A DNA stretch of 38,197 nucleotides from Pseudomonadota bacterium (GTDB taxonomy: Bacteria; SAR324; NAC60-12), in assembly GCA_004213175.1 (NCBI GenBank), contig SHAT01000017.1, positions 1 through 38,197 of the forward strand, given 5' to 3'. Positions 25,690 through 34,545 of the stretch are shown here, piece after piece (the stretch's first letter is position 1; each line of letters begins with the position of its first letter). The translations under genes were made by a program, and so were the position numbers. The notes under the pieces were generated by a model that saw only the letters and a program-made list of their open reading frames with translations, was not told the DNA's origin and searched no databases.

Positions 25690-27846
25690 ATGAAAAGTGA
25701 ACTTCCGTCCTTGAAGCCTAATATTTCCAACGCATCAATCAGTATTGAAAGAATTCAGGGAACAGATGGTATCCGTGCTACTATATGTCGTTTAGAGGAT
25801 ATCTCCTCCTCGAATCCTCTTGCGGCTCTGTTAGATGAGGGCTTAGTGACTGAAGAATTCTTTGAGTTGTATACTTATGCATATTGCCAGGAATTGTTGG
25901 AAGCTGGTTTTGCGTCAAAATTAGACCCTGTAGTAATCGGGTGGGATCCCCGGGATTTAAGTGGACATTTTAATGAAGCAGCCGTGAGTGGTATTAGGAA
26001 GGCGGGGCTTACTGCGGTGGTTGTAGATGTTTTACCAACCCCAGCGATTTCACTTTATCAGCTTCACGTCAGAGCCGCATGTGCTTTTGTCTTAACAGCA
26101 TCCCACAATCCTGAAGATCAGAATGGAATCAAAATATTTTTGGGAAATTCCAATCTGAAATTATTTCCGGAAGACGATAAACGCCTAACGCAAAGATGTC
26201 TCAATTTAAATTATAAAGATTTACGGAAGGCGCCTTTGCTTGGTGATCTCCGAAATGATCATCTACCTGCAAGGCAGTTGTTTTTGAATTTTATGGCAGA
26301 TTTAAATAATCATTGGTTGGGCGATCACTCTTTAGCAGGGATTACGATTATTGTAGATACAGCAAACGGTGCATTTTCTCCAATAATTTTAGAATTATTG
26401 GAGAAAATTGAAGCAGATTATGTTATTACAAACTGTGATCCGATTCAGGGTATTAACCGTCATTCAGGAGTTGCGGATCTTGAAGGAGTAGATTTTATTA
26501 ATGCTCAAGAGATAATGGAAGGTTCATTTTTTGGTTATGAAACATTAGGTGAGATTTTGAGAAAAGGTCGAGAACAGCAAGATAAACTGCGTACTAGTTC
26601 AGATCTTGTAATCGGTTTTGTTTTCGATGGTGACGGTGACCGTTGTTTTTTATTGGTTTATGAACCGTTTCTGGACGGTATTTTGGTGTTGGGTGGCGAT
26701 GTCCAAGCTTTTTTTCAAGCAAAGTTTCTTATTAAAAACAGCAATTGTGACTATCCTTACTTGTTTGTGAATACTGTGGAAAGTGATCTTGAGGCGGGAC
26801 GAGCCATTCAAGAGGCTGGATTTGAAATAATGCAAAGCCCGGTTGGTGATAAATGGATTTTGTGGCAGGCGTTTTATTCTGCCTGGCAGACTAGACAGAA
26901 ATTTTATATAGGAAAAATAAATGATCTGAAATTTAATATTATGCTTGAGGAGGCTAATGTAAAGTTCGATCAGATGGTCAGTAATTCTTCTTTTGATGCT
27001 TTATCAGCAACACAGACTATCAAAACTCTAGAAAACTGGATTCGAGAAAACATTAACGAAGAGCTTGTTATGTCCGCCTATAAACATGCATCCAGGAGGG
27101 GGAACACTTATTTTGCCATTGGCAGTGAAGAGTCTGGGCACGTGATTACTTTAGCTAAAATGGATACTTTTGAAAGATCGGCTCCAGTATTTATAGGCAA
27201 CGGTTTCAAATGCGCTTTAAATAGTCTTGCTGCGATTCTGACTTTGCGTAGATCGAAAAATACACCGAAATTTTTTTCTTGGTTAAAAAATCCTTTTCCT
27301 CCCGGAATTCAAAAAAGTTTTCCGGTTTATTATGTGGATAAAACTTTACTTGAAGAAGACTCTGTGCTGCGTAAAAAACTTAAAGAAAAATTGGATGAGT
27401 TGAAATGGGTGGATAAGGAAGTTGAGATCGTTAAGAGTCAGGAGGAGCCTGAAATGTTGTTACAGAGAGTTTTAGAAAATGGACTTCCAGTAGCGGCAGT
27501 TTTTATCAGGAATTCCGGCACAGAGGACAAGCTGACACTATATTTGCGAGGGAGGGAGGGGCTTTCCGGGAATCTGGATAATATAGCGGAAACAATATAT
27601 CCATTTTTGCTGTCTGCATTTAAAAATAAAGCAAATCCAATGGTACAGGCAGAAAAAATTGTTTTAAGTTGTTTAAAAGAAAAAGCAAAACGAACAAGCG
27701 AATTGAAGATTAACAATATTCCTAATATCTCCGCAGATCGCCTCCTGCACGAAATGAGCTCTCGACAAAAACTTATCCGCAAAATTGGTGAATTTTGGAA
27801 TATCACGGAATTGGGATTGATTTGCCTGGAAAATTATGAGACTTAA
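25690..27846 (+). CDS. Long phosphohexomutase (PGM/PMM/GlmM superfamily)
   Basis: Alpha-D-phosphohexomutase that moves a phosphate between C6 and C1 of a hexose. Motifs in order: GTDGIR (24-29), catalytic Ser138 in TASHNP (136-141), metal site DGDGDR (313-318), sugar-specificity loop GSEESGH (478-484), phosphate-binding RNSGTEDK (607-614). At 718 residues it is far longer than PMM or GlmM (about 450): extra segments lie at about 270-305 and 393-470, and a helical C-terminal tail covers 640-718. Position after GlmU-like and glmS suggests glucosamine-phosphate mutase activity, but phosphoglucomutase or phosphomannomutase cannot be excluded. A palindromic terminator follows. Confidence 0.87.
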   Translation: MKSELPSLKPNISNASISIERIQGTDGIRATICRLEDISSSNPLAALLDEGLVTEEFFELYTYAYCQELLEAGFASKLDPVVIGWDPRDLSGHFNEAAVSGIRKAGLTAVVVDVLPTPAISLYQLHVRAACAFVLTASHNPEDQNGIKIFLGNSNLKLFPEDDKRLTQRCLNLNYKDLRKAPLLGDLRNDHLPARQLFLNFMADLNNHWLGDHSLAGITIIVDTANGAFSPIILELLEKIEADYVITNCDPIQGINRHSGVADLEGVDFINAQEIMEGSFFGYETLGEILRKGREQQDKLRTSSDLVIGFVFDGDGDRCFLLVYEPFLDGILVLGGDVQAFFQAKFLIKNSNCDYPYLFVNTVESDLEAGRAIQEAGFEIMQSPVGDKWILWQAFYSAWQTRQKFYIGKINDLKFNIMLEEANVKFDQMVSNSSFDALSATQTIKTLENWIRENINEELVMSAYKHASRRGNTYFAIGSEESGHVITLAKMDTFERSAPVFIGNGFKCALNSLAAILTLRRSKNTPKFFSWLKNPFPPGIQKSFPVYYVDKTLLEEDSVLRKKLKEKLDELKWVDKEVEIVKSQEEPEMLLQRVLENGLPVAAVFIRNSGTEDKLTLYLRGREGLSGNLDNIAETIYPFLLSAFKNKANPMVQAEKIVLSCLKEKAKRTSELKINNIPNISADRLLHEMSSRQKLIRKIGEFWNITELGLICLENYET

Positions 27847-27869
27847 GCATAATTGACTAAGATAAGTTT

Positions 27870-27895
27870 TTTCTGAACGTTCAGAAATTATTTTA
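27870..27895 (+). terminator. Palindromic terminator after the phosphohexomutase
   Basis: TTTCTGAACGTTCAGAAA (27870-27887) is a perfect 18-bp palindrome that folds as a 7-bp stem with an ACGT loop and is followed by TTATTTTAG. It lies 23 nt after the stop, between convergent transcription units, and fits a rho-independent terminator for the plus-strand genes. A protein-binding site is the alternative. Confidence 0.6.
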
Positions 27896-28075
27896 GTATT
27901 CTAGAAAATACTGGAGACTAACTCTCGATTTTTGAAAAGAATGAGTAGGGTTGAACAAAGGTAGGCGACTTACATTGATATCCGAATTCAGGTAGCTTAT
28001 GATTAAACTAGGATATTTAGTCAGAAGTGATCGGCCTTCTGGTGAGTGGATTATTTGAAAATGAAGTGAACCCAC
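27893..28075 (-). CDS. Possible small protein gene coupled to motB
   Basis: A 60-codon frame starting with GTG at 28075, one base after the motB stop (28079-28077). GGAGAGG inside the end of motB (28086-28092) gives a good ribosome binding site. The predicted product (VGSLHFQIIHSPEGRSLL, then basic and hydrophobic residues, ending QYFLEY) matches no family I know. The layout supports a real coupled gene; the sequence itself gives no function and it may be chance. It ends next to the 27870 palindrome. Confidence 0.35.
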   Translation of the reverse strand: MGSLHFQIIHSPEGRSLLTKYPSLIISYLNSDINVSRLPLFNPTHSFQKSRVSLQYFLEY

Positions 28076-28076
28076 T

Positions 28077-28715
28077 TTAATTTTCCTCTCCAAAAAGAAG
28101 TGTTGCCTGTTCTATGGATTTTGGTGGAGTTGTTAGGACGATTTCTACGCGCCGGTTTATTTTACGGGCTTTTTTCAGGGCTTTACCTGAAAGGGGGGAA
28201 CCACTAGAGTCGGTATATTTTGTTTTGGGGCGCGTGTCTGCATAACCGACAATAGAGATTGAATGTTCGGGATATTTTATACGATTAATCAGCATGCTTG
28301 CGATAATAGTTGCTCGAGCGGAACTAAGTGCCCAGTTACTTGGAAACTTTTTGCTACGCATAGGAACATTGTCTGTGTGGCCTTCCACTGTCAGTAAATC
28401 GGATTTGTGCTCAGGTATTTTAAGGATTTGGAAAAAAAGTGGTGAGAGAGCTTTGTAAGCTCCTTTCTTAAGAATCGCGTCTCCGGAACGGAAAAGGAAG
28501 TCCTGTGGTAAAGAAACGATACAGCTGAGTTTCGTTGAGCGGAGCTCATACTTACTGAACTGAGATTTGTTGCTATTAAGAAACTGCTCCAGGCCGCTAC
28601 AATTTTTAGGTTGCGTGGAAAGGGCGTTCAGTAAAACAAAAAAGCAGAACAGCAAGGTCATTAAATCCGCAAATGTTGTAATCCATCCGCCCTCTGAACT
28701 GGCACTGCGACCCAT
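28077..28715 (-). CDS. motB: Flagellar stator protein MotB
   Basis: Ion-channel and peptidoglycan-anchoring subunit of the flagellar stator. 212 residues, on the short side for MotB. Residues 11-30 (WITTFADLMTLLFCFFVLLN) form the single transmembrane helix with Asp17 as the ion-carrying residue. An OmpA-like C-terminal domain follows, with VEGHTDNVP and NWALSSARA for peptidoglycan binding and NRRVEIVL at the end. Starts directly after motA (1-nt gap), so they form one stator unit. A lone ExbD/TolR-type protein is excluded by the OmpA domain. Confidence 0.93.
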   Translation of the reverse strand: MGRSASSEGGWITTFADLMTLLFCFFVLLNALSTQPKNCSGLEQFLNSNKSQFSKYELRSTKLSCIVSLPQDFLFRSGDAILKKGAYKALSPLFFQILKIPEHKSDLLTVEGHTDNVPMRSKKFPSNWALSSARATIIASMLINRIKYPEHSISIVGYADTRPKTKYTDSSGSPLSGKALKKARKINRRVEIVLTTPPKSIEQATLLFGEEN

Positions 28716-28716
28716 A

Positions 28717-29685
28717 TTACAACCCCAATCCTTGACTCATTGCAGCCTGCTCTTCTTGCACTACTTTCTTACGCATCTTGGGAGGAAGATATATTACCAA
28801 GTCCTTTGCAGCAGTTTCAGGAAGTTCTCTGCGTTTTAGATAGATTAGCCCCTCCCTAATCATCTCCATCAACAGGACCTGTGATTCCTTCAGTTGGAAT
28901 CTTTTAGATGCTATTGGTGTAAAGATTAACTGGGAAAGCAGGACTCCGTAGAGGGTAGTAATCATCGCAACTGCCATACCTCCCATCAAGCCAGCTATAT
29001 CAGCACCGCCTTCTCCGCCAACACTGCCCAGCATCATAATTAGTCCCACAACTGTACCAATCATACCGAATGCTGGGGCTGCACGTCCCATAAATTCCAG
29101 CATGTCTATTTCTTCAAAAGAACGGTAGTTGTACATTTCAATCTCAGAACGCACAATTTCCTCGATCATTTCTTCTGTCACTAAATCGACAGCAATAAAA
29201 TCTTGCAGCCATGTTTGAAGGTCTGTGTTTTTAACCGCGCTGATTTCCTCATCAGTTATTAATTCATTATTAGCTCGTTTTTCACATAGGCTAACTATCG
29301 TATGATAAACTTCAAGGAAATCCTTGTCTGCTTTTCCGCTTAAAAAAGCTTTTGCGATGAATAGAATTGCTCTCATCGCATCTCCAAAACGAAAGGCAAT
29401 TAGTGTCGCTGCATATGATCCCCCCAATACAATCATCAAAGATTTCAAATCGATAAAGCGAGAAATAGACCCAAGCCATGAACCTTGAAATTCTGCAAAA
29501 TTTGACTTTAGCGTCCGAATTTCTTCTATTGAAGCCTTTGATGCTTTTAATGTATCCAGCGCTGTCTCAAATTCTCTGAACTGATACATATAATAGTTTG
29601 ATAGGTGATCAGGCCAGATGATTCCAAAAATCACCAATGATGCACCTATCATCATACCTAAAAGGGTGCCAATTTTGTCTAACAT
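28717..29685 (-). CDS. motA: Flagellar stator protein MotA with enlarged first periplasmic loop
   Basis: Stator subunit that forms the ion channel with MotB and pushes on the rotor. Four helices: about 6-24, 82-98, 200-220 and 236-258. The third helix begins MGRAAPAFGMIGTVVGL (199-215), the MotA/ExbB hallmark; charged cytoplasmic residues lie between 100 and 195. The 322 residues exceed usual MotA (255-295), mainly because helices 1 and 2 are separated by about 55 residues (25-80), where MotA normally has only a short loop before its FIDxxS motif (here FIDLKS, 77-82). Divergent from rlmE. Confidence 0.92.
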   Translation of the reverse strand: MLDKIGTLLGMMIGASLVIFGIIWPDHLSNYYMYQFREFETALDTLKASKASIEEIRTLKSNFAEFQGSWLGSISRFIDLKSLMIVLGGSYAATLIAFRFGDAMRAILFIAKAFLSGKADKDFLEVYHTIVSLCEKRANNELITDEEISAVKNTDLQTWLQDFIAVDLVTEEMIEEIVRSEIEMYNYRSFEEIDMLEFMGRAAPAFGMIGTVVGLIMMLGSVGGEGGADIAGLMGGMAVAMITTLYGVLLSQLIFTPIASKRFQLKESQVLLMEMIREGLIYLKRRELPETAAKDLVIYLPPKMRKKVVQEEQAAMSQGLGL

Positions 29686-30152
29686 AAGGTCCTTAAAACA
29701 ATTTTAATAATAGATATATATAATTATTTCAGTATATTATAATTGGTGCAAATGATCAAACAATGCACTAAGATACAATGTTTTCAAAAAATTCATAGAA
29801 AAAAGCCTGAAACATGATAGGCCAAAGATATTAGGAACCTAGAGAATAGTCAGCAGTTTTTCATATTTCATCTGAGCATTCTGTCCCAAACACCTTCGAA
29901 TTACAATATATTTTGTAATAATTCTGATTAGAATCCTTCTGAAACATTTTCGGGTAAATGTGGTATAAAACAATGATGAAAGTATCACCATATTTTTTCA
30001 AAAATTAGAGGGATAATTATGTACTTGCCTGTAGCCAGAAACCATGGACTAACATGAAGAAAGATCTTGGTCTATTGTATTGAACTGTGATAGTGTCGTT
30101 GCAAATAATTGGTTGGAGCAGATTTAACTGGTAGTAATTCCAGGGTTGGATA
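29686..30152. other. 467-bp intergenic region between motA and rlmE
   Basis: Very AT-rich, no convincing gene. Seen: ATTACAA/TTGTAAT inverted repeat near 29900-29920 directly followed by ATTCT-GATT-AGAAT, and a 12-codon frame at 30019-30057 with AGAGGG upstream. I found no sigma-28 or sigma-54 promoter pattern for motA on the minus strand. Confidence 0.4.
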
Positions 30153-30785
30153 ATGTATTTGTTGGCCATGAGGATTATACAAGATTGCAGAAAAAGAAAT
30201 ACTTTGAAAAAAATTAAAGATTACTATTTCCACAAGGCAAAGAGTGATGGTTACGTTGCCCGCTCTGTCTATAAACTTGAAGAAATAGACAAAAAACATA
30301 GTTTGCTCAATAGTGGAGATCACGTGTTGGACCTGGGGTGCAGTCCTGGCTCTTGGTTACAGTACACTGCAGAGAAAGTTGGAGAGAAAGGACAGGTTTT
30401 GGGTATAGATCTGCAAGGAGTTAAACTATCATTACCGAAAAATGTCAAAGTACTTCAGGCTGATATTTTTGATATGAAGGTACAGGATCTGGAAATCAAT
30501 GGAAGCATGATTGACGTAATCTTGAGCGATATGGCTCCAAAAACTACTGGAATTCGGGATGCGGATGCTCGGCGTTCCTATGCGCTGAATCAGAAGGTTC
30601 TTGAGTTGTCTGTCAGTTTGCTGCGATCACAGGGAGCTCTGTTGGTCAAAGCTTTTCAGGGAGAGCCAATAGAGCAATTGCGCAGAGAATTTAGCAACTC
30701 ATTCGCACAAGTCAAGTTATGTAAACCAAAAAGCTCGCGTTCCGAAAGTGTGGAAATATTTCTACTTGGATTAAATAAAAAATGA
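30153..30785 (+). CDS. rlmE: 23S rRNA (uridine-2'-O)-methyltransferase RlmE/FtsJ
   Basis: Methylates the 2'-OH of a uridine in the 23S rRNA A-loop. 210 residues. After a short basic start, KDYYFHKAKSDGYVARSVYK, SAM motif LDLGCSPGSW (near 60-70), and the K-D-K-E tetrad: Lys in VYKLEE, Asp in LSDMAP, Lys in LVKAFQGE, Glu in SVEIFLL. The start is uncertain: ATG at 30153 is used, ATG at 30168 is in frame and neither has a strong ribosome binding site. Single gene between motA (divergent) and flagellin. Confidence 0.94.
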   Translation: MYLLAMRIIQDCRKRNTLKKIKDYYFHKAKSDGYVARSVYKLEEIDKKHSLLNSGDHVLDLGCSPGSWLQYTAEKVGEKGQVLGIDLQGVKLSLPKNVKVLQADIFDMKVQDLEINGSMIDVILSDMAPKTTGIRDADARRSYALNQKVLELSVSLLRSQGALLVKAFQGEPIEQLRREFSNSFAQVKLCKPKSSRSESVEIFLLGLNKK

Positions 30786-30968
30786 AGATTGTTAAAAACT
30801 CTGAAACCAAGTTAATTTCATTCTTAAGTCTAGCTATCAAAAGAATTTAAGTGTATTAAGGTTTTTTCTAGTTTTCAAAATTACGAAGTAAAGTTCCAGA
30901 GGTTTGTCCTCCTGTTAAAGTAATATATACGAAAAAAGTGACAAAATATGATAAAAATAAATAATTGT

Positions 30969-30995
30969 TAAAGGTTTTACGAAAATTGCCGATTT
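30969..30995 (+). promoter_or_regulatory. Sigma-28 (FliA)-type flagellar promoter
   Basis: TAAAGGTT (30969-30976) and GCCGATTT (30988-30995) with an 11-nt spacer match the sigma-28 consensus TAAAGTTT-N11-GCCGATAA closely, with exact spacing. It lies 83 nt before the flagellin start, so it should drive late-class flagellin expression. Confidence 0.85.
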
Positions 30996-31078
30996 AAAAC
31001 ACGAAAGTAAACTCTGGAAAATTACCGGAAAAATTGGTTAAACCTGCAAACAGTTAAACTTAAAGTCTTTCAGCGGCA

Positions 31079-32689
31079 ATGAAAATAAGACAAAACACAA
31101 CAGCCTTAAACTCATTAAGACATGCATCCAATTACTTCAGCAAAGTAAAAGGTGGCATTGAGAGGCTTAGTTCCGGTGTCAAGGTAAACAAAGGCGCTGA
31201 TGGTCCGGCAACATTGATCGCTTCAGAAAGGCTGCGTGGTAATATTTCGGGACTTAAGCAGGTTTACAGCAATGTTTCAAATTCTGTTTCCCTCCTGCAA
31301 ACGGCAGAAGCGGCCTTGAATGAAGTCAGTAATATGCTAATCAAAATCAAACAATTAACAGTACACGCTTTAAACGAGGCAACTAACAGTCCCGATATGC
31401 TGGCTGCAGACCAACAGGAAATTGAAAATCTTTTGAGTTCAATTGATCGTATTTCACAGAATACGGAATTTGGCGGCAAAAGACTCCTTGACGGGAGTAT
31501 GGGGTCAAGTGGTACTGCAGTAGGCGAGTCATTGAGTTTTGTATCTGCGGAAGCAACAGCATCCGCCTCACCGGAAAAAGGCTGGGAAGTTGATATTCAG
31601 CAAGTAGCAACACGAGCCCGCAAGAAAGGCACAGTCAGAATTGATGTAAATAACATCCGAGAAGGCCTGCAAATAGTTTTAAATGAAGGTGGAAAAAGCA
31701 TTTCTCTTAATATCTCAGAGGGACAGTTGGCGATGGACATTGAGCAAATGCTCAAAGATATGGATCAGTTTCCCAAACGCTTTCCTTCAGAGGAAGTATC
31801 TTCACAATTACGGGAAATGTTAGTTTATGCTTTAAATCAGAAAATTGTTGAAAACGGCTTAGAGCTTCGGGTAATGGAAACTCCTGATAATTTCTTACAA
31901 GTTCAGCACAAAAAGTTTGGAGATTCCAGTACATTTTCAGTTACTAGTTCAGTTGCAGGAATATTATCTGAAGAAGCAAATATTGCTCAAACTGCAGAGC
32001 GTGGGAAAAATATAGAAGGTACAATCAACAATCAGCTTGCATTGGGCGATGGACAGTACTTGACAACTATAAAGGGGCTGGAAGCAGGTGGTATTACCGT
32101 AAAGTATGATAAAGAACTGGGTTATAAAGAAATTCCAGTTTTTGATGATGCAGGTGTCAGAACAGACACCATTTTGGTTGAGCAAAAAAACGTTGACATT
32201 GTTGGTGGGACAGATGATCCAAAAATAGAGGGCTATGTCCACGTTTCTCAAATGTCTAAAGAATTTCAGGTAGGTGAAGATAAGAAGTCACATTCGGCAT
32301 TCTCATTTGCAAATGTACGCACAAGTGCATTGGGTAACGGTATGAAAAATAAAAGCGGATTCCTTAGTCTCGCAGACATTGATGTAAAAACCGTACAGGG
32401 GGCAAAGGATGCCGGTAAAATTGTCGACCAGGTAATTGAACAAATCTCAGTCTACCGTGGTGAATTGGGATCATTTCAAAAAAATACACTTGAGAGCAAT
32501 CTCATTAGCCTGAAAGTAGCGGAAGAAAATATCACCCAAGCAGAATCTTCTCTACGTGATTCAGATATGGCAGCTGAAATGTCAAATCTCACCAAAGATA
32601 AAATTATGTTGGAAGCAAGTACTGCCATGATTGCCCAGGCCAATCAAGCTCCAAAAACTGTACTGAGTTTAATCCAAAACAGGGCATAG
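31079..32689 (+). CDS. Flagellin
   Basis: Subunit of the flagellar filament, 536 residues. Conserved N-terminal D0/D1 helices (MKIRQNTTALNSLRH, ERLSSGVKVNKGADGPA, ASERLRGNISGLKQ) and C-terminal D1/D0 helices (AEENITQAESSLRDSDMA, ASTAMIAQANQAPKTVLSLI) flank a central domain of about 280 residues (150-430) with little similarity between species, as expected for the surface-exposed region. No signal peptide, consistent with type III export. Transcribed from the sigma-28-type promoter at 30969-30995. No chaperone (FliS) or cap gene is adjacent. Confidence 0.95.
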   Translation: MKIRQNTTALNSLRHASNYFSKVKGGIERLSSGVKVNKGADGPATLIASERLRGNISGLKQVYSNVSNSVSLLQTAEAALNEVSNMLIKIKQLTVHALNEATNSPDMLAADQQEIENLLSSIDRISQNTEFGGKRLLDGSMGSSGTAVGESLSFVSAEATASASPEKGWEVDIQQVATRARKKGTVRIDVNNIREGLQIVLNEGGKSISLNISEGQLAMDIEQMLKDMDQFPKRFPSEEVSSQLREMLVYALNQKIVENGLELRVMETPDNFLQVQHKKFGDSSTFSVTSSVAGILSEEANIAQTAERGKNIEGTINNQLALGDGQYLTTIKGLEAGGITVKYDKELGYKEIPVFDDAGVRTDTILVEQKNVDIVGGTDDPKIEGYVHVSQMSKEFQVGEDKKSHSAFSFANVRTSALGNGMKNKSGFLSLADIDVKTVQGAKDAGKIVDQVIEQISVYRGELGSFQKNTLESNLISLKVAEENITQAESSLRDSDMAAEMSNLTKDKIMLEASTAMIAQANQAPKTVLSLIQNRA

Positions 32690-32693
32690 AGCT

Positions 32694-32714
32694 AAAAGCT
32701 GTTTGTCGCTTTTT
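32694..32714 (+). terminator. Short terminator after flagellin
   Basis: AAAAGC (32694-32699) pairs with GCTTTT (32708-32713) across an 8-nt loop and runs into a T-tract, 4 nt after the flagellin stop. The stem is only 6 bp, so it is a modest terminator. Confidence 0.45.
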
Positions 32715-32901
32715 CAGTGAAGACAGTTGAACTTATTCCAAATTTTCCATCCTACATTTCTCAGTAGTATTTTCGTCTGTATTTTCCAAAAAACTTGCCG
32801 TTTGCTCAACTTGAGATCTAGAATTGACATGATTATGAAATATTTTTCTGCTTTCAGTTAACCTAAAAGTCTGGGCATTAAAACTTCTCTTAAAATATAT
32901 A

Positions 32902-34545
32902 ATGAATTCAATTAAAATTGAAAAATCGCAAAATTCACCGAAATTGTATTTGGAATTGAAGGGCATTACCAAAAAATTTCCAGGAATTATTGCTAATGAT
33001 TCGGTTGATTTTGACTTACGCGAGGGAGAGATTCATACCATTTTGGGTGAAAACGGAGCAGGTAAATCGACCTTGATGAATATAATCGCAGGACTTTTTC
33101 CCGCAGATGAAGGAGAGATGAGTATCTTTGGTGAAAAGGTAAATTTTACCAACCCTCGGCAGGCTATTGAAAAAAGCATCGGTATGGTTTTTCAACATTT
33201 TATGCTGGTAAAGAACCATACAGTTGCTGAAAATATCATTCTCGGCCAACCTGGTGTAGTAGGACTTAATTTGAAAGAGGTCCATCAGCAAATCCGTGAA
33301 ATCAGTGAACGTTATGATTTGTTTGTTGATCCGAAAAAGAAAATTCAGGAACTCTCAGTAGGGGAGCAGCAACGTGTTGAAATTGTAAAAGTGTTGTTCA
33401 GAGGTGCGAGAATTCTGATTTTGGATGAACCAACCGCAGTTTTGACTCCACAGGAATCAGAGGCTTTGTATGAAATCATGCAGCGTATGACTGATGAAAA
33501 ACATTCCATCATTTTTATTACTCACAAAATGAAAGAAGTGATGGCTCTTTCTCATAGAATTACGGTTTTGAGCCGTGGGAAAGTAATGGCTACTTTGCCG
33601 AGAAAAGAAACTGACCCAGAAAAACTTGCTGACTTGATGATTGGGAATTTAGAAGCTCAGGACATTGTTAAAGTTTCAGAATTCCTTCGAAAAACTGTTA
33701 TTGAAGAAAACACTAGCGATGAATCTGATCATCAAACAAAACAGAGAAAATTAGACAGAGTAACAGTCTCATTAAAAAATATTCATGCTGTAAATGATTT
33801 GGGACATCCGGCTTTGAAGGGAGTTTCATTCGAGATATATGCCGGAGAAATTTTAGGTATGGCCGGAGTATCCGGGAATGGTCAACCGGAATTGACTGAT
33901 GTATTAAGCGGCTTAAAACCCATGACAAACGGCACATATCATTTTGAGGAGACATCAATAATAAATCCTACAGTTAACGAAATGATTGAACGCGGAATTG
34001 GTTATATTCCCGAGGATCGTAAGAAGTACGGAGTTTCTTCCGGAATGTCGATTGCTTATAATTTTTTGCTACGTAATTTTCAAAATCCTGAATTTTGCTC
34101 ACACCAACTGCTCAATCAGTCAAATATATTCGACTACGGTCAAAAGAAAATGGAGGAGTTTGATATTCGAGCCCCTTCAGCAAATTCTCAAGTTGGCTTG
34201 CTTTCGGGAGGAAACATGCAGAAAGTAATTCTTGCGCGTGAAATATCACGTCCACTCAGGTTACTATTGGCTGCACAACCAACTCGTGGTTTGGATATCC
34301 ACGCGACTAGTTTCATCCGAGAGCAAATCTGCAATGCAAGAGACAGGGGTCTGGCAGTGCTCTGGATTTCGGAAGATTTAGACGAATTGCTCATGGTCGC
34401 CGACCGTATTGCAGTGATTTTTGATGGAAGTATTGTTGGTATTGTCTCGAATGAAGAAGCCTCAGTTAGCCTGATTGGTCAAATGATGACGGGAATGAGC
34501 ATTGACGGGTTTGAAAATTTGCTGGAGAATAATGAAAATGCGTGA
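32902..34545 (+). CDS. Sugar/nucleoside-type ABC importer ATPase (two ABC domains)
   Basis: 547 residues with two fused ABC domains, as in RbsA, MglA and the nucleoside importers NupO/YufO. First domain: Walker A GENGAGKST (49-57), signature LSVGEQQ, Walker B ILILDEPTA, ITHK. Second domain: degenerate P-loop GVSGNGQPEL, YIPEDRKKYG, signature LLSGGNMQK, then AAQPTRGLD, standard for this family. It energises import of simple sugars or nucleosides through permeases not seen here (possibly beyond the window). It overlaps the xdhA start by 8 nt, which points to purines or nucleosides rather than sugars as cargo. Upstream 212 bp hold no clear promoter apart from TTGACA at 32824 without a good -10. 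Confidence 0.92.
   Translation: MNSIKIEKSQNSPKLYLELKGITKKFPGIIANDSVDFDLREGEIHTILGENGAGKSTLMNIIAGLFPADEGEMSIFGEKVNFTNPRQAIEKSIGMVFQHFMLVKNHTVAENIILGQPGVVGLNLKEVHQQIREISERYDLFVDPKKKIQELSVGEQQRVEIVKVLFRGARILILDEPTAVLTPQESEALYEIMQRMTDEKHSIIFITHKMKEVMALSHRITVLSRGKVMATLPRKETDPEKLADLMIGNLEAQDIVKVSEFLRKTVIEENTSDESDHQTKQRKLDRVTVSLKNIHAVNDLGHPALKGVSFEIYAGEILGMAGVSGNGQPELTDVLSGLKPMTNGTYHFEETSIINPTVNEMIERGIGYIPEDRKKYGVSSGMSIAYNFLLRNFQNPEFCSHQLLNQSNIFDYGQKKMEEFDIRAPSANSQVGLLSGGNMQKVILAREISRPLRLLLAAQPTRGLDIHATSFIREQICNARDRGLAVLWISEDLDELLMVADRIAVIFDGSIVGIVSNEEASVSLIGQMMTGMSIDGFENLLENNENA

Noticed and set aside
30019-30057. 12-codon frame with AGAGGG upstream, before rlmE
   Set aside because: Too short to judge, no link to a downstream start; noted only in the intergenic entry.
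32824-32852. TTGACA at 32824 as the -35 box of an ABC/xdh promoter
   Set aside because: No acceptable -10 element at 16-18 nt.
32733-32972. Minus-strand frame of 79 codons in the flagellin-ABC gap
   Set aside because: Runs into the start of the ABC ATPase gene, has no recognisable motif and no clear ribosome binding site.
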